DNA from: RFTU01 sp049423145
GTDB taxonomy: Bacteria > Pseudomonadota > Gammaproteobacteria > Burkholderiales > Burkholderiaceae_C
Direction: 5' to 3'
Assembly: GCA_049423145.1 (NCBI GenBank)
Contig: JBMSQF010000001.1
Span: forward strand, 1-64,000
DNA length: 64,000 nt
Made by a program: the position numbers and the translations under genes. Positions 17,214-26,107 of this stretch are shown here, piece by piece. Numbering within the stretch: position 1 is the first letter of the stretch; the number at the start of each line of letters is the position of its first letter. The notes under the pieces were generated by a model. It was not told the origin of the DNA and did not search any database. It saw nothing but the letters and a program-made list of their open reading frames with translations.

Positions 17214-17957
17214 AAGGCCGATCTCAACAACGCAGAACTCGACGAGCTCGACGCCCTGCTTCAGCAGGCACCGTCACCGCTGGAGCCCCTGGACGTGGTG
17301 TCCCTGGACGGCTATCTGTGCGCGGTGGCGGTCCAGCCCCGCATCGTTGCGCCAGCCGACTGGCTGGTGCGCGCTTTGGACACCGATGGCTCCCGATGGC
17401 CCCCGGTCGCTTTGGACGAGGTCTGGCTGGGTCGCGTGCGCGGCCTGTTGCAGCGGCGGTACGAGGCCCTGGTGCGAGGCTTGTCCGAGGAACAGGTCTT
17501 CGACCCCGTGGTGAGCGACACCCAGCGCGCTGCCGGGAGCCCAGCGCCCGCCGAAGAGGGCGCCGATACCGACAGCGAACCCGATGTGCCTCCGCATTCC
17601 CGCGCCCTCGTCCACTGGGCCTCGGGCTTTCTCTACGGTGCTCAGGTCTTCGAATCGCTCATCGATCACCCCGATGACGCGGTCCATCTGGCCATGTCTC
17701 GCATCCTGCGGCACCTGCCTGCAGAGACCGATGAAGACCGCGCGCTGGTGGCTGAACTGGATCGCCAGCAGCCGCTGCGCGATGAAACCCATGCCATCGA
17801 AGATGCCGTCGATGCGGCCGTGACCTTGTGGGACCTGACCGCGCAGGAACGCATGGCCGTGCGCACCGTTCAGCGCGATAGCGTCAAGGTGGGCCGCAAC
17901 GACCCGTGTCCGTGCGGGAGCGGCAAGAAGTTCAAGCAGTGCCACGGGAAGGCGTGA
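17211..17957 (+). CDS. UPF0149/YecA-like protein with C-terminal SEC-C zinc motif
   Basis: 248 aa. The UPF0149 domain (LDELDALLQQAPSPLEPLDVVSLDGYLCAV) occupies the first half. An acidic linker (EEGADTDSEPD) follows. The C-terminus ends in the SEC-C metal-binding motif NDPCPCGSGKKFKQCHG, the zinc motif also found at the end of SecA, which can contact SecB or ribosomes. The role of YecA-like proteins is not settled; a secretion- or ribosome-linked function is inference. Stop overlaps the GTG of the next gene by 4 bp. Confidence 0.85.
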   Translation: MKADLNNAELDELDALLQQAPSPLEPLDVVSLDGYLCAVAVQPRIVAPADWLVRALDTDGSRWPPVALDEVWLGRVRGLLQRRYEALVRGLSEEQVFDPVVSDTQRAAGSPAPAEEGADTDSEPDVPPHSRALVHWASGFLYGAQVFESLIDHPDDAVHLAMSRILRHLPAETDEDRALVAELDRQQPLRDETHAIEDAVDAAVTLWDLTAQERMAVRTVQRDSVKVGRNDPCPCGSGKKFKQCHGKA

Positions 17958-18835
17958 GCGGGCAGCCCTTGCGCCTGCAGGTGCTGTCCGACCTGCACCT
18001 GGAGACCGAATCGTTCGAGCCCGAGCCCGCCTCGGGCGCCGACCTGCTGGTGCTGGCCGGCGACATCGATACCACCTGGACCGCCTATGAGCGCTTTGCC
18101 GGATGGCCGGTTCCGGTGCTGGTCGTGGCGGGCAATCACGAATTCGACCAACGTGAACTGCGGGATGCCATGCCTGCATTCCGGGACCATTGCGCCCGCT
18201 TTGGCCTGACCGTGTTGGAGCAGGACACGCACGAGCACACCACGCCCGACGGCCGCCGTGTCCGTTTCTTGGGAACGGTGCGCTGGAGCGACTTCGAGGT
18301 GTTTGGTCCCGCCCGGCAGGCCAAGGCCATCAAGGCCGCCAGCTACTTCCAGAAGGTGATGCAGGCCACGCGTGAGGGACTGGTGTTCGACGCCGCAGCC
18401 GTGCGAGACGAAGCCCTGGAGTGCCGCGCGTGGCTGGAAGCGGCCCTGGGGATTTCGCGAGCTTCGCCCGCCAAGCCTGGAGCCGCGCCGGCCGGGTCCT
18501 TCACCACGCCGGCCCAGGCACCACCACTCGGCCCTTCTGGCGAGGAAGCGATCACCACCGTGGTCATCACACACTTCGCCCCCAGCCTGCGCAGCGGTGA
18601 CCCTCGCTATGGCACGCAGCCCACGACGGCCAGCTTCTGCAATGCCGATGATGACCTCATCGGCTGCGCCGACCTGTGGATCCACGGCCATGTTCACCTG
18701 CGCCACGACTACCGCGCGCCGCGCCACCCCAGCCGCGGCCAAGGGCCGGACAGCCGCGTGGTGTGCCAGGCGCGCGGGCTCGAGCGCAAGGGCGAAGCGC
18801 TGGGTTTCGACCCGCTCCAACTGTTCGAGGTTTGA
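17954..18835 (+). CDS. Metallophosphoesterase (calcineurin-like)
   Basis: 293 aa. Conserved phosphoesterase motifs in order: VLSDLHLE (DxH), LAGDID (GDxxD), VAGNHEFD (GNHE), then VITHFAP and WIHGHVH (GHxH), all supplying the two-metal site. Start is GTG 17954 in a GTGA overlap with the preceding stop, preceded by GGGAAGG. Substrate unknown; relatives hydrolyse phosphodiesters or nucleotides. Translational coupling with the UPF0149/SEC-C gene suggests a shared function. Confidence 0.88.
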   Translation: MSGQPLRLQVLSDLHLETESFEPEPASGADLLVLAGDIDTTWTAYERFAGWPVPVLVVAGNHEFDQRELRDAMPAFRDHCARFGLTVLEQDTHEHTTPDGRRVRFLGTVRWSDFEVFGPARQAKAIKAASYFQKVMQATREGLVFDAAAVRDEALECRAWLEAALGISRASPAKPGAAPAGSFTTPAQAPPLGPSGEEAITTVVITHFAPSLRSGDPRYGTQPTTASFCNADDDLIGCADLWIHGHVHLRHDYRAPRHPSRGQGPDSRVVCQARGLERKGEALGFDPLQLFEV

Positions 18836-18935
18836 TCCATCGCAAATCGCAGGCCCGCATCCCCTGCCTAGACTCCAGCAGCCCTGAACACGCACATGGA
18901 AGCGGTGTAGGGCTGCCACCCCATGGAGTTTCTTG

Positions 18936-19361
18936 ATGAAGATTCTGATTGCCGCCGACGGCAGCCCGTACACCAAGCGCATGTTGGCCTATGTGGCCGC
19001 GCACGATGAATGGTTGGGGGCGCACCATGACTACATCATCGTCACCGTGGTGCCGGCGGTCACGCCCCGCGCCGCCGCCGTGTTGGACAAGGATGTGCTC
19101 AAGGCCTACTACGAAGAGGAAGCCGAGAAGGTGCTCAAGCCGGTGCGCACCTTCTTCAAGCGGCAGGTGCCGTCACCGGTGCAGTTCGTGGTGAAGGTGG
19201 GCCACCCTGCAGACCAGGTGGCGGCCCTGGCTGACAAGGTGAAGCCTGACTTGCTGATCATGGGGTCCCACGGCCATGGCAGCTTGGGCAATCTGGTGAT
19301 GGGCTCGGTGGCCACCAAGGTGATGGCCCATACCCAGGTGCCGGTGCTGCTGGTGCGTTGA
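18936..19361 (+). CDS. Universal stress protein (UspA family)
   Basis: 141 aa. KILIAADGSPYTKRML at the start and the ATP-binding signature G-x2-G-x9-G-S, seen in MGSHGHGSLGNLVMGSVA, mark an ATP-binding Usp protein. GGAG precedes the ATG at 18936; a TTG lies just upstream. Such proteins aid survival under stress or starvation. It is not obviously in an operon with the metallophosphoesterase 100 bp upstream. Its TGA stop abuts the TCA of the convergent gene. Confidence 0.9.
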   Translation: MKILIAADGSPYTKRMLAYVAAHDEWLGAHHDYIIVTVVPAVTPRAAAVLDKDVLKAYYEEEAEKVLKPVRTFFKRQVPSPVQFVVKVGHPADQVAALADKVKPDLLIMGSHGHGSLGNLVMGSVATKVMAHTQVPVLLVR

Positions 19362-20012
19362 TCAGTTCTTGGGGCGGCGGTTGACGGGACTGCGAGGGCG
19401 CCCCGCACCCTGGCGCCTCGGCCGGCTGACGTCCGCCAGCAGCAAGCACCCCCGCACCAGGCTCTCCACCGCCTCTTCCATCGTCTGCGGTGGCTCCAGG
19501 GTCTCGATTGCCGCGATCAGTTTGTCCGCGTCCTCCAGGTCCTGCGGGTCCAGGTGTTGGTAGAGCTGGGCCAGGGCCTCATCGAATTCGGGGTGGTCTT
19601 GCAGCTTCCCCTCGGTCAGGTCAGGGAAGATCCCGCAGGCGGTCGCAAAACCCAGCACCCAAGGCTCCACGGCCTGCTGCGGCGGCGTTTCCGGGCTGAC
19701 GTCGAACAGCCAGGGGTCGAACCACTGCCGTTGCTCAATGGCCTGGTTCAGCACCGCATACCGCTGCAGCACCAGGCCCTGCAGGCGCTGCGCATGCGCC
19801 CAATGCGCCGGCAGGCCGCGGCCTTCCTCGTCGCTCACCCAGGGCAGCCAGCGCTGGGGCGCCACAGGCTGGGGCTGCAGCAGCACCCCCATCAAGAAGC
19901 CATCCAGTGAAGACAGGTCCAGCGGCACCAGGGGGTGCGGAACCTGCGCCAGCAGGTCGTCGAGTTCGGCGCTGGGGTCCGCGGCCGCGAATGCCGGATT
20001 TTTGGTGTTCAC
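19362..20012 (-). CDS. UPF0149/YecA-like protein without SEC-C motif
   Basis: 216 aa, paralogous to the protein at 17.2 kb: AELDDLLAQVPHPLVPLDLSSLDGFLMGV aligns with that protein's N-terminal domain. The C-terminus is basic (SRPRRQGAGRPRSPVNRRPKN) and carries no zinc motif. The GTG at 20012 is used as start because conserved sequence begins soon after; a longer in-frame reading reaches an ATG at 20069. Function unknown. Confidence 0.78.
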   Translation of the reverse strand: MNTKNPAFAAADPSAELDDLLAQVPHPLVPLDLSSLDGFLMGVLLQPQPVAPQRWLPWVSDEEGRGLPAHWAHAQRLQGLVLQRYAVLNQAIEQRQWFDPWLFDVSPETPPQQAVEPWVLGFATACGIFPDLTEGKLQDHPEFDEALAQLYQHLDPQDLEDADKLIAAIETLEPPQTMEEAVESLVRGCLLLADVSRPRRQGAGRPRSPVNRRPKN

Positions 20013-20149
20013 GGCCGAATTGTCGTGTCTGCGCGCGGGTGCTCGATACCCGAGGGCTGAGCCCCCCATTTGCAAAGGCCGACCACCGGAGCCGGAATCG
20101 CCGGCGGCATAGACTCTTGTATCAACCACCATCTCCCCAGGAGACCCCC

Positions 20150-21670
20150 ATGGGCGCACCCGAAGCCTTCACCGCCACCACTGACATCACCCATTGGATT
20201 GGCGGCCGGCGCGTGCCGGCCTCGGGTGGGCGCACCCAAGCCGTCTACAACCCCGCCACCGGTGCCGTGGCGCGCCAGCTGCAGTTGGCCTCCAGCGAAG
20301 ACGTGGCCGCCGCCGTGACCAGCGCGCAGGCCGCATTCCCGGCCTGGGCCGACATGCCGCCCATCCGCCGCGCACGCGTCATCAACAACTTCCTCGCCTT
20401 GGTCAACCGGCACAAGGACACGCTGGCTGCCATGATCACCGCCGAGCACGGCAAGGTATTCACCGATGCGCAGGGCGAGGTGATGCGCGGCATCGACATC
20501 ATCGAGTTCGCCTGCGGCATCCCGCAGCTGCTCAAGGGCGACTACACCGACCAGGTCTCCACCGGCATCGACAACTGGACGATGCGCCAGCCCCTGGGTG
20601 TGGTGGCCGGCATCACGCCCTTCAATTTCCCCGTGATGGTGCCCTGCTGGATGTTCCCGGTGGCCCTGGCCGCGGGCAACTGCTTCATTCTCAAGCCCTC
20701 CGAACGCGACCCTTCGCCGTCCCTCTTCATGGCCGAACTGCTCAAGGAGGCCGGCCTGCCCGATGGCGTGTTCAATGTGGTGCAGGGCGACAAGGTGGCG
20801 GTGGATGCGCTGCTCACGCACCCTGACGTGAAGGCGGTGAGCTTCGTGGGCTCCACGCCGATTGCCCAGTACATCTACGAAACCGGCGCTCGCCACGGCA
20901 AGCGCGTCCAGGCCTTGGGCGGTGCCAAGAACCACATGGTGGTGATGCCCGATGCCAACATCGACCAGGCTGTGGATGCGCTGATCGGCGCGGGATATGG
21001 CAGTGCCGGTGAGCGCTGCATGGCGATTTCCGTGGCGGTGCTGGTGGGTGATGTGGCCGACAAGATCGTGCCCATGCTGGCCGAGCGTGCACGCGCCTTG
21101 AAGATCAAGAACGGCATGGAGCTGGACGCCGAGATGGGTCCCATCGTGACGCGCGAGGCGCGCGACCGCATCGAGGGCTACATCAAGCTGGGTGTCGAGG
21201 AGGGCGCCCAGCTCGTGGTCGACGGCCGCGGATTCAAGGTCTCCGGCCACGAGAACGGTTTCTTCACGGGCGGCACGCTTTTCGACCATGTGACGCCCCA
21301 GATGCGCATCTACCAGGAAGAGATCTTTGGCCCGGTGCTCGGCTGCGTGCGGGTGCCCGACTTCGCGGCCGCGGTGGACCTGGTGAACGCGCATGAATAC
21401 GGCAATGGCGTGGCCTGCTTCACCAGCGACGGCAATGTGGCCCGCGAGTTCGCGCGCCGCATCCAGGTGGGCATGGTGGGCATCAATGTGCCCATCCCGG
21501 TGCCCATGGCCTGGCACGGTTTCGGCGGCTGGAAGCGCAGCCTCTTCGGCGACATGCACGCCTATGGCGAGGAGGGCGTTCGCTTCTACACCAAGCAGAA
21601 GAGCGTGATGCAGCGCTGGCCGGCCAGCATCGGCAAGGGCGCTGAGTTCGTGATGCCCACGGCCAAGTGA
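20150..21670 (+). CDS. mmsA: CoA-acylating methylmalonate-semialdehyde dehydrogenase
   Basis: 506 aa aldehyde dehydrogenase that oxidises (methyl)malonate semialdehyde to propionyl- or acetyl-CoA in valine, inositol and beta-alanine breakdown. GVVAGITPFNFPVMVPCWMF and FILKPSERDPS (NAD-binding), VSFVGSTPIAQYIY, and the nucleophile region GAGYGSAGERCMAISVAV are all typical of MmsA rather than generic ALDH. AGGAG is placed correctly before the ATG at 20150. No other valine-catabolism gene is adjacent; the divergent neighbour is the UPF0149 gene and phoX is convergent. Confidence 0.93.
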   Translation: MGAPEAFTATTDITHWIGGRRVPASGGRTQAVYNPATGAVARQLQLASSEDVAAAVTSAQAAFPAWADMPPIRRARVINNFLALVNRHKDTLAAMITAEHGKVFTDAQGEVMRGIDIIEFACGIPQLLKGDYTDQVSTGIDNWTMRQPLGVVAGITPFNFPVMVPCWMFPVALAAGNCFILKPSERDPSPSLFMAELLKEAGLPDGVFNVVQGDKVAVDALLTHPDVKAVSFVGSTPIAQYIYETGARHGKRVQALGGAKNHMVVMPDANIDQAVDALIGAGYGSAGERCMAISVAVLVGDVADKIVPMLAERARALKIKNGMELDAEMGPIVTREARDRIEGYIKLGVEEGAQLVVDGRGFKVSGHENGFFTGGTLFDHVTPQMRIYQEEIFGPVLGCVRVPDFAAAVDLVNAHEYGNGVACFTSDGNVAREFARRIQVGMVGINVPIPVPMAWHGFGGWKRSLFGDMHAYGEEGVRFYTKQKSVMQRWPASIGKGAEFVMPTAK

Positions 21671-21685
21671 GTCACCGGGCGGGGT

Positions 21686-23671
21686 TCAGGCGCCGATCAC
21701 CCCGCCATCGAGCCGCCGCACCACCACCGTGGCCGACCGCGGCCGGCCGTCCGGTCGGAAGTCCGGCCAGTTCGAATGCCGGCGGGGATTCCGGGGGTCC
21801 AGCCGTTCACCGGCCCCTTCGCCGGGATGCTGGATGTTGAGAAACATGGTGCGGCCGTCGGGCGTCCAGGTCACCCCGGTGACTTCGCAGTTCACGGGGC
21901 CCACCAGAAAGCGCCGCACCTCACCGGTGGACACGTCGCAGGCCAGCATCTGGTTGTTGCCCAGGGCCTGGTAGGTGCCTTTGTTCAGGTTGCCGGGACC
22001 GATGTCGGTCTGGATCCACAGTAAGCCACGCGGATCAAAAGCGATGCCGTCGGGGCAGCCGAAGGCATCCCCCAAGATGTTGCCGCGGGCGTTGGAGTCG
22101 GGCGACTGCGCATCGCCTGCCAGCATCAGGTGGTTCCAAATGAAGGCATCCCCGTCGAAATCACCCCGCTCTTGCCATCGGATGATCTGGCCCATCTCGT
22201 TCTTGGCGCGGGGGTTGGCGGCGTCCACGCCCGGTTGGCCGGCGGCGCCGCGCGCGGTGTTGTTGGTCAGCGTGCAGTACACCCAACGGCTGCGTTCGTC
22301 GATGGCCAACCACTCGGGGCGGTCCATCTTGGTGGCGCCCAGCAAGTCGCTGGCCTGGCGCGCCTTGATCACCACCTCGCCCTGGTCGCCGAACCCGTTG
22401 GCGGGCGTCAGCGGGCCCCGGCCCTGCACCAGTGGCAGCCAGCGCCCAGTGCCGTCGGCGTCGAATCGCGCCACGTAGAGCGTGCCGTGGTCCAGCAATT
22501 CGCGGTTGGCCTGCGCCGCCGTGAGGCCACCACCGGCCGGCTTGATGCGGTCGCGACTGACGAACTTGTAGATGTATTCAAAGCGCGCGTCTTCACCCGA
22601 ATAGACGACGGCGCGCTGGTCGCGCGTCACCGCCACCCAAGCCCCTTCGTGCGCGGCGCGGCCTATCGCCGTGCGCTTGACCGGCGTGCTGCTCGGGTCC
22701 ATCGGATCGAGTTCCACGATCCAGCCGAAGCGGTTCGGCTCATGGGGGTGCTTGGTGGCGTCGAAGCGCTCGTCATGGTCGGGCCATTTGTTCCAGCCAC
22801 CGGTGGGTCGCAGACCCCACCGCCGCTCGTGCTCGCTCGGCGTCTTGGGGCCGCGGAAGTAGCCGGCCCAGTTTTCCTCACCACTGAGGTAGGTGCCCCA
22901 AGGCGTCTTGCCGCTGGCGCAGTTGCCCAGCGTGCCCAGGATGCGCTGGCCGGCGGGGTCCGCTGCGGTGCGCATCATTGGGTGACCAGCTGCAGGCCCG
23001 CCCACCGCAAAGGGCGTGGACAGGGTGACGCGACGCGCATAGCGCGAAGGCCGCACCATCTGCCACTGTCCGTTTCGCAAGGCCACCTCGACCACGCCCA
23101 GCCCGTGCGCGTTCTGGCTCTTGCGCACCTTCTCGGCTGAGCCTTCACCCAGGCCCTCGGGGTGCAGCAGCCCTTCATCGGTGTACTCGTGGTTCATGGC
23201 CAGAAGGCCGCGGCTGTTGCCGCTGTGGTCGTCGGACAAGGGGTAGTAGTGAAGGCCATCGTGGTGCATGCCCATTTGCACGGCCTGGTCGGCAGCGGTG
23301 TTGGAGGCATCGAAGCGGAAGGCGGGCATCTGGCCTGGCACGCCGATCGGTTCGCCCCAGGCGGCGATGGCGGTGGCCACATAGCCTTCGGGCACTTGGA
23401 GGGCATCTCGCGTGCTGGTGGGGAGCGATTGGAAGCCCAGGCGAGGGGGTGAGGACTGGCCCTGTGCGCAGCCCGCCAGACCGGTCGCCGCCGACGCCCC
23501 AACCGCCGCGGTGCCCCATTGCGCCCAGGAGGGCGCCGTCTGCAGGGCCGCCCAGAAGACCCCACTGCCCACCCCGCGCACCCAAAGCCGACGCGCCGGG
23601 TCCGACACCTCGTGAATGCTCGGGTTGGCCGAGGCATTGCTGTTCTCCATGGAATCGAAATCTTTGGGCAT
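21686..23671 (-). CDS. PhoX-family alkaline phosphatase / phytase-like protein (DUF839)
   Basis: 661 aa, the size of PhoX proteins. N-terminal region contains RRLWVRGVGSG and a hydrophobic stretch ending in TGLAGCAQG, consistent with Tat export and perhaps lipid attachment. Blocks typical of the family: LLAMNHEYTDEGLL, TLGNCASGKTPWGTYLSGEENW, YSGEDARFEYIYKFV, MDRPEWLAIDERSRWVYCTLTNN, FGCPDGIAFDPRGLLWIQTD and VTWTPDGRTMFLNIQHPGEG. PhoX enzymes release phosphate from organic esters using calcium and iron in the periplasm. No Pho box was recognised upstream. Confidence 0.9.
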   Translation of the reverse strand: MPKDFDSMENSNASANPSIHEVSDPARRLWVRGVGSGVFWAALQTAPSWAQWGTAAVGASAATGLAGCAQGQSSPPRLGFQSLPTSTRDALQVPEGYVATAIAAWGEPIGVPGQMPAFRFDASNTAADQAVQMGMHHDGLHYYPLSDDHSGNSRGLLAMNHEYTDEGLLHPEGLGEGSAEKVRKSQNAHGLGVVEVALRNGQWQMVRPSRYARRVTLSTPFAVGGPAAGHPMMRTAADPAGQRILGTLGNCASGKTPWGTYLSGEENWAGYFRGPKTPSEHERRWGLRPTGGWNKWPDHDERFDATKHPHEPNRFGWIVELDPMDPSSTPVKRTAIGRAAHEGAWVAVTRDQRAVVYSGEDARFEYIYKFVSRDRIKPAGGGLTAAQANRELLDHGTLYVARFDADGTGRWLPLVQGRGPLTPANGFGDQGEVVIKARQASDLLGATKMDRPEWLAIDERSRWVYCTLTNNTARGAAGQPGVDAANPRAKNEMGQIIRWQERGDFDGDAFIWNHLMLAGDAQSPDSNARGNILGDAFGCPDGIAFDPRGLLWIQTDIGPGNLNKGTYQALGNNQMLACDVSTGEVRRFLVGPVNCEVTGVTWTPDGRTMFLNIQHPGEGAGERLDPRNPRRHSNWPDFRPDGRPRSATVVVRRLDGGVIGA

Positions 23672-23778
23672 GGTGAAAGTCCGTGTTCGGCGATGCGGTA
23701 GGCGTCAGATTCACACTCTAGCCGAGCGGCATATCGGCCGCATTGGCCTTGCACAGGGCCAGGCCCTAAGATGGCGTG

Positions 23779-24525
23779 ATGAACAGAACCCTGCTGGTGA
23801 CTGGGGCCAGTCGCGGCATCGGCGCTTCGGTGGCGCGCTTGGCCGCCGCCCACGGCTGGGATGTGGCGGTCAATGCGGTGCGGGACCTGCGCGCGGCCGA
23901 ACGGGTGGCCGATGAGGTGCGGGCCCTGGGGCGCCGTGCCCTGGCCCTTCAGGCGGATGTTTCCAGCGAGGCTGCGGTTTGCGCGATGTTTGCACGCATC
24001 GACACCGAATGGGGTCCGCTCACAGGCCTCGTGAACAACGCCGGCGTGGTGGACGTGGCGCAGCGGGTTGACGAGATGAACCTGGATCGTTGGCAGCGCA
24101 TGTTCGCCATCAATGTGCAGGGCACCTTCCTGTGTACGCGTGAGGCGCTGCGGCGCATGAGCACACGGCATGGCGGCGCTGGCGGCTCGATCGTCAACCT
24201 CTCATCGGCCGCCGCCCGGATCGGATCGCCCGCGCAGTATGTCGACTATGCGGCCGCCAAGGCCGCGATCGACACCTTCACCTTGGGCGTGGCCCGCGAG
24301 GTGGCCACCGAAGGTGTGCGTGTGAATGCGGTGCGGCCGGGCATCATCGACACCGAGATCCACGCCAGCGGCGGCCAGCCTGACCGCGCGCGACGCATGG
24401 CGTCGCAGGTCCCGATGCAGCGTGCGGGCTCTGCCGATGAAGTGGCGCGTGCCGTGGTGTGGCTGCTCTCCGAGGAAGCCAGTTACACCACCGGCAGCGT
24501 GCTGGACGTGGCCGGTGGGCGCTGA
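23779..24525 (+). CDS. Short-chain dehydrogenase/reductase (YgfF-like)
   Basis: 248 aa Rossmann-fold oxidoreductase. LLVTGASRGIGASVA (cofactor binding), NNAGVVD, IVNLSSAAARIGSPAQYVDYAAAKAA (Ser/Tyr/Lys catalytic set), and RPGIIDTEIH near the C-terminus. NADP preference is suggested by an arginine-containing segment after the second strand (NAVRDLRAAE). The ATG at 23779 is used; GTG 23776 is possible. Substrate unknown. Confidence 0.9.
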   Translation: MNRTLLVTGASRGIGASVARLAAAHGWDVAVNAVRDLRAAERVADEVRALGRRALALQADVSSEAAVCAMFARIDTEWGPLTGLVNNAGVVDVAQRVDEMNLDRWQRMFAINVQGTFLCTREALRRMSTRHGGAGGSIVNLSSAAARIGSPAQYVDYAAAKAAIDTFTLGVAREVATEGVRVNAVRPGIIDTEIHASGGQPDRARRMASQVPMQRAGSADEVARAVVWLLSEEASYTTGSVLDVAGGR

Positions 24526-24581
24526 AGTGGGACTTCCCACGGTTGCCATGGTCTGCGTTTGAGCGCGCTACAGTCGTTTCC

Positions 24582-25163
24582 ATGAGCACATCCCCTTCAC
24601 CGACTTCCCAGGCGCAGCCCGCCGCTGCGCCCGCGTCCGGCTCACAAGAGCGCACCGGATCATGGCGCCGTGGTCTCCGGGCCGCGCTGACCCTGGGCGC
24701 CCTCCTGGCGTTCGCTGCGGTTTGCATCGGCGTGCCGGTGCAAGCAGCGAGCCTGGCGGCATCCTCTGCTTCATCGGCCCTGGACAGCCTGAGCACCTCG
24801 GTGGGTGCCTTTTCCACCGCAGTCAGTGGCCTGAGCGCCTCTTCTTCACCCGGCGCCCGAAAGGTGGCGCAAGGGGACTACCGGATCGAGCGGACCCAAG
24901 GATGGGCGGGGACGCCCAAGCGTGTGGCCCTGGACCTGCAGCCCTCCGCCGCTGCGGCCGCAGCGGGGGCGCAGCCCTGGCAGCTGCGGATCCACGCCGG
25001 GGTCGCGGCTTCGGCTGAACTGGAGGCGGGGCAGTGGGTGACCGTCCGCGAGCGTCCCTTTGGTTTCGGCCTTTGGCGCCAGGATGCTGAGCGCCCGTTT
25101 TACCTGGTGGTGCAGGACGACTGGATCGAGGCCCTGCAGGCCCGTCCGGTGAATGGCCGCTGA
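24582..25163 (+). CDS. Exported or membrane-anchored protein of unknown function
   Basis: 193 aa. A Ser/Pro/Ala-rich N-terminus is followed by one hydrophobic segment (ALTLGALLAFAAVCIGVPVQA, about residues 33-53) that could be a signal peptide or anchor. A Ser/Ala-rich region follows, then a compact C-terminal domain with several aromatic residues (WVTVRERPFGFGLWR and FYLVVQDDWIEAL). I do not recognise the family. It overlaps the following DUF2145 gene by 11 bp, so the two are likely translated together. Confidence 0.65.
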   Translation: MSTSPSPTSQAQPAAAPASGSQERTGSWRRGLRAALTLGALLAFAAVCIGVPVQAASLAASSASSALDSLSTSVGAFSTAVSGLSASSSPGARKVAQGDYRIERTQGWAGTPKRVALDLQPSAAAAAAGAQPWQLRIHAGVAASAELEAGQWVTVRERPFGFGLWRQDAERPFYLVVQDDWIEALQARPVNGR

Positions 25164-26082
25164 GGCGCAGGGCAGGTGGCGCCGCATCGGCGCAGGGTGG
25201 CTGCTGGCCGCGGGGGCACTGAACGCGCATGCCGGATGGCCGGCCTGGGCCCATTGCCCCACGCCGGCGGCGGATGCCGCCGAGGAGTGGGATGTCCATC
25301 TGCAGGTGGCCGAACTGATCCAGCAGGAGTGGCGTGCCCGCTCCGCACCCGTGGCCCTGATCTCCCGATCGGGGCTCCCGCTGCAGGCCATCGGACACCG
25401 CTATTCACACAGCGGCTTTCTCAGGGACCACGCCACCGAGGCCACGGCGCCCTCCTCGATTCCAGCGGTGCGGCAGCTCTACTTCGATTGTGAGACCGCG
25501 CAACCGCGCGTGTTCGACGAGGGCCTGGCCGCATTTGTTCGCGGGGTGGCGCGCGATGCGGCCGCCCGCTACAGCGTCGTGTGGTGGCCTGCGGAGCCCG
25601 CCCACACACTGGCCCGGACCGTTTCCCACGACGCCCAGGCTGCCGCCTTGGTGGCGCCGCGTTATCAGGCCCAGGCGCATGTCTGGAGCCTGCACACCCA
25701 GAATTGCAACCAGTGGCTGGTGGAGATGTTGGCGGCCGCCTTCGGCGGCCGCGATGACCGCGCAGGTGCACAGCAATGGCTGCGAGAACAGGGTTATGTC
25801 GGCAGCATCGTGCAACTGCCGGGCCTGGTTTGGCTGCTGGCGGCTGCGGTGATGCCCCATATGGGGCTGCAGCACCACCCCGAGTCGGATCGGCAGGCCT
25901 GGCGTTTTGAGGTGTCCCTTCCGGCTTCGGTGGAGCGCTTCGTCCAACGGGTATGGCCTCAAGCCCAACGGGTCGAGTGGTGCCTGCGCGGCCATGAGGT
26001 GGTGGTGCGACGGGGCTGGCAGCCCCTGGACGGGACCTGTACGCCGCAAGACGGCGATGAGCGCCGCACCCTTCTGCGATGA
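25153..26082 (+). CDS. DUF2145 domain-containing exported protein
   Basis: 309 aa with a signal peptide (GWLLAAGALNAHAGWPAWA). VALISRSGLPLQAIGHRYSHSGFLRD and HVWSLHTQNCNQWLVEMLAAAFGG resemble the DUF2145 family, in which a His near the first block and a Cys-containing block (QNCNQW) suggest a papain/NlpC-like fold. Catalysis is inference only. It partners with the preceding unknown exported protein, starting 11 bp before that gene ends. The following gene is the TetR-like regulator. Confidence 0.75.
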   Translation: MAAEAQGRWRRIGAGWLLAAGALNAHAGWPAWAHCPTPAADAAEEWDVHLQVAELIQQEWRARSAPVALISRSGLPLQAIGHRYSHSGFLRDHATEATAPSSIPAVRQLYFDCETAQPRVFDEGLAAFVRGVARDAAARYSVVWWPAEPAHTLARTVSHDAQAAALVAPRYQAQAHVWSLHTQNCNQWLVEMLAAAFGGRDDRAGAQQWLREQGYVGSIVQLPGLVWLLAAAVMPHMGLQHHPESDRQAWRFEVSLPASVERFVQRVWPQAQRVEWCLRGHEVVVRRGWQPLDGTCTPQDGDERRTLLR

Positions 26083-26107
26083 AGGCAACCTGCGGGGTGC
26101 AGGGGTG

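Noticed and set aside
20009..21559. Long open frame antisense to mmsA
   Set aside because: Same reason: shadow of a conserved aldehyde dehydrogenase with biased composition.
24527..24540. GTGGG-ACTT-CCCAC hairpin after the SDR gene as a terminator
   Set aside because: Stem is only 5 bp and no T-run follows.
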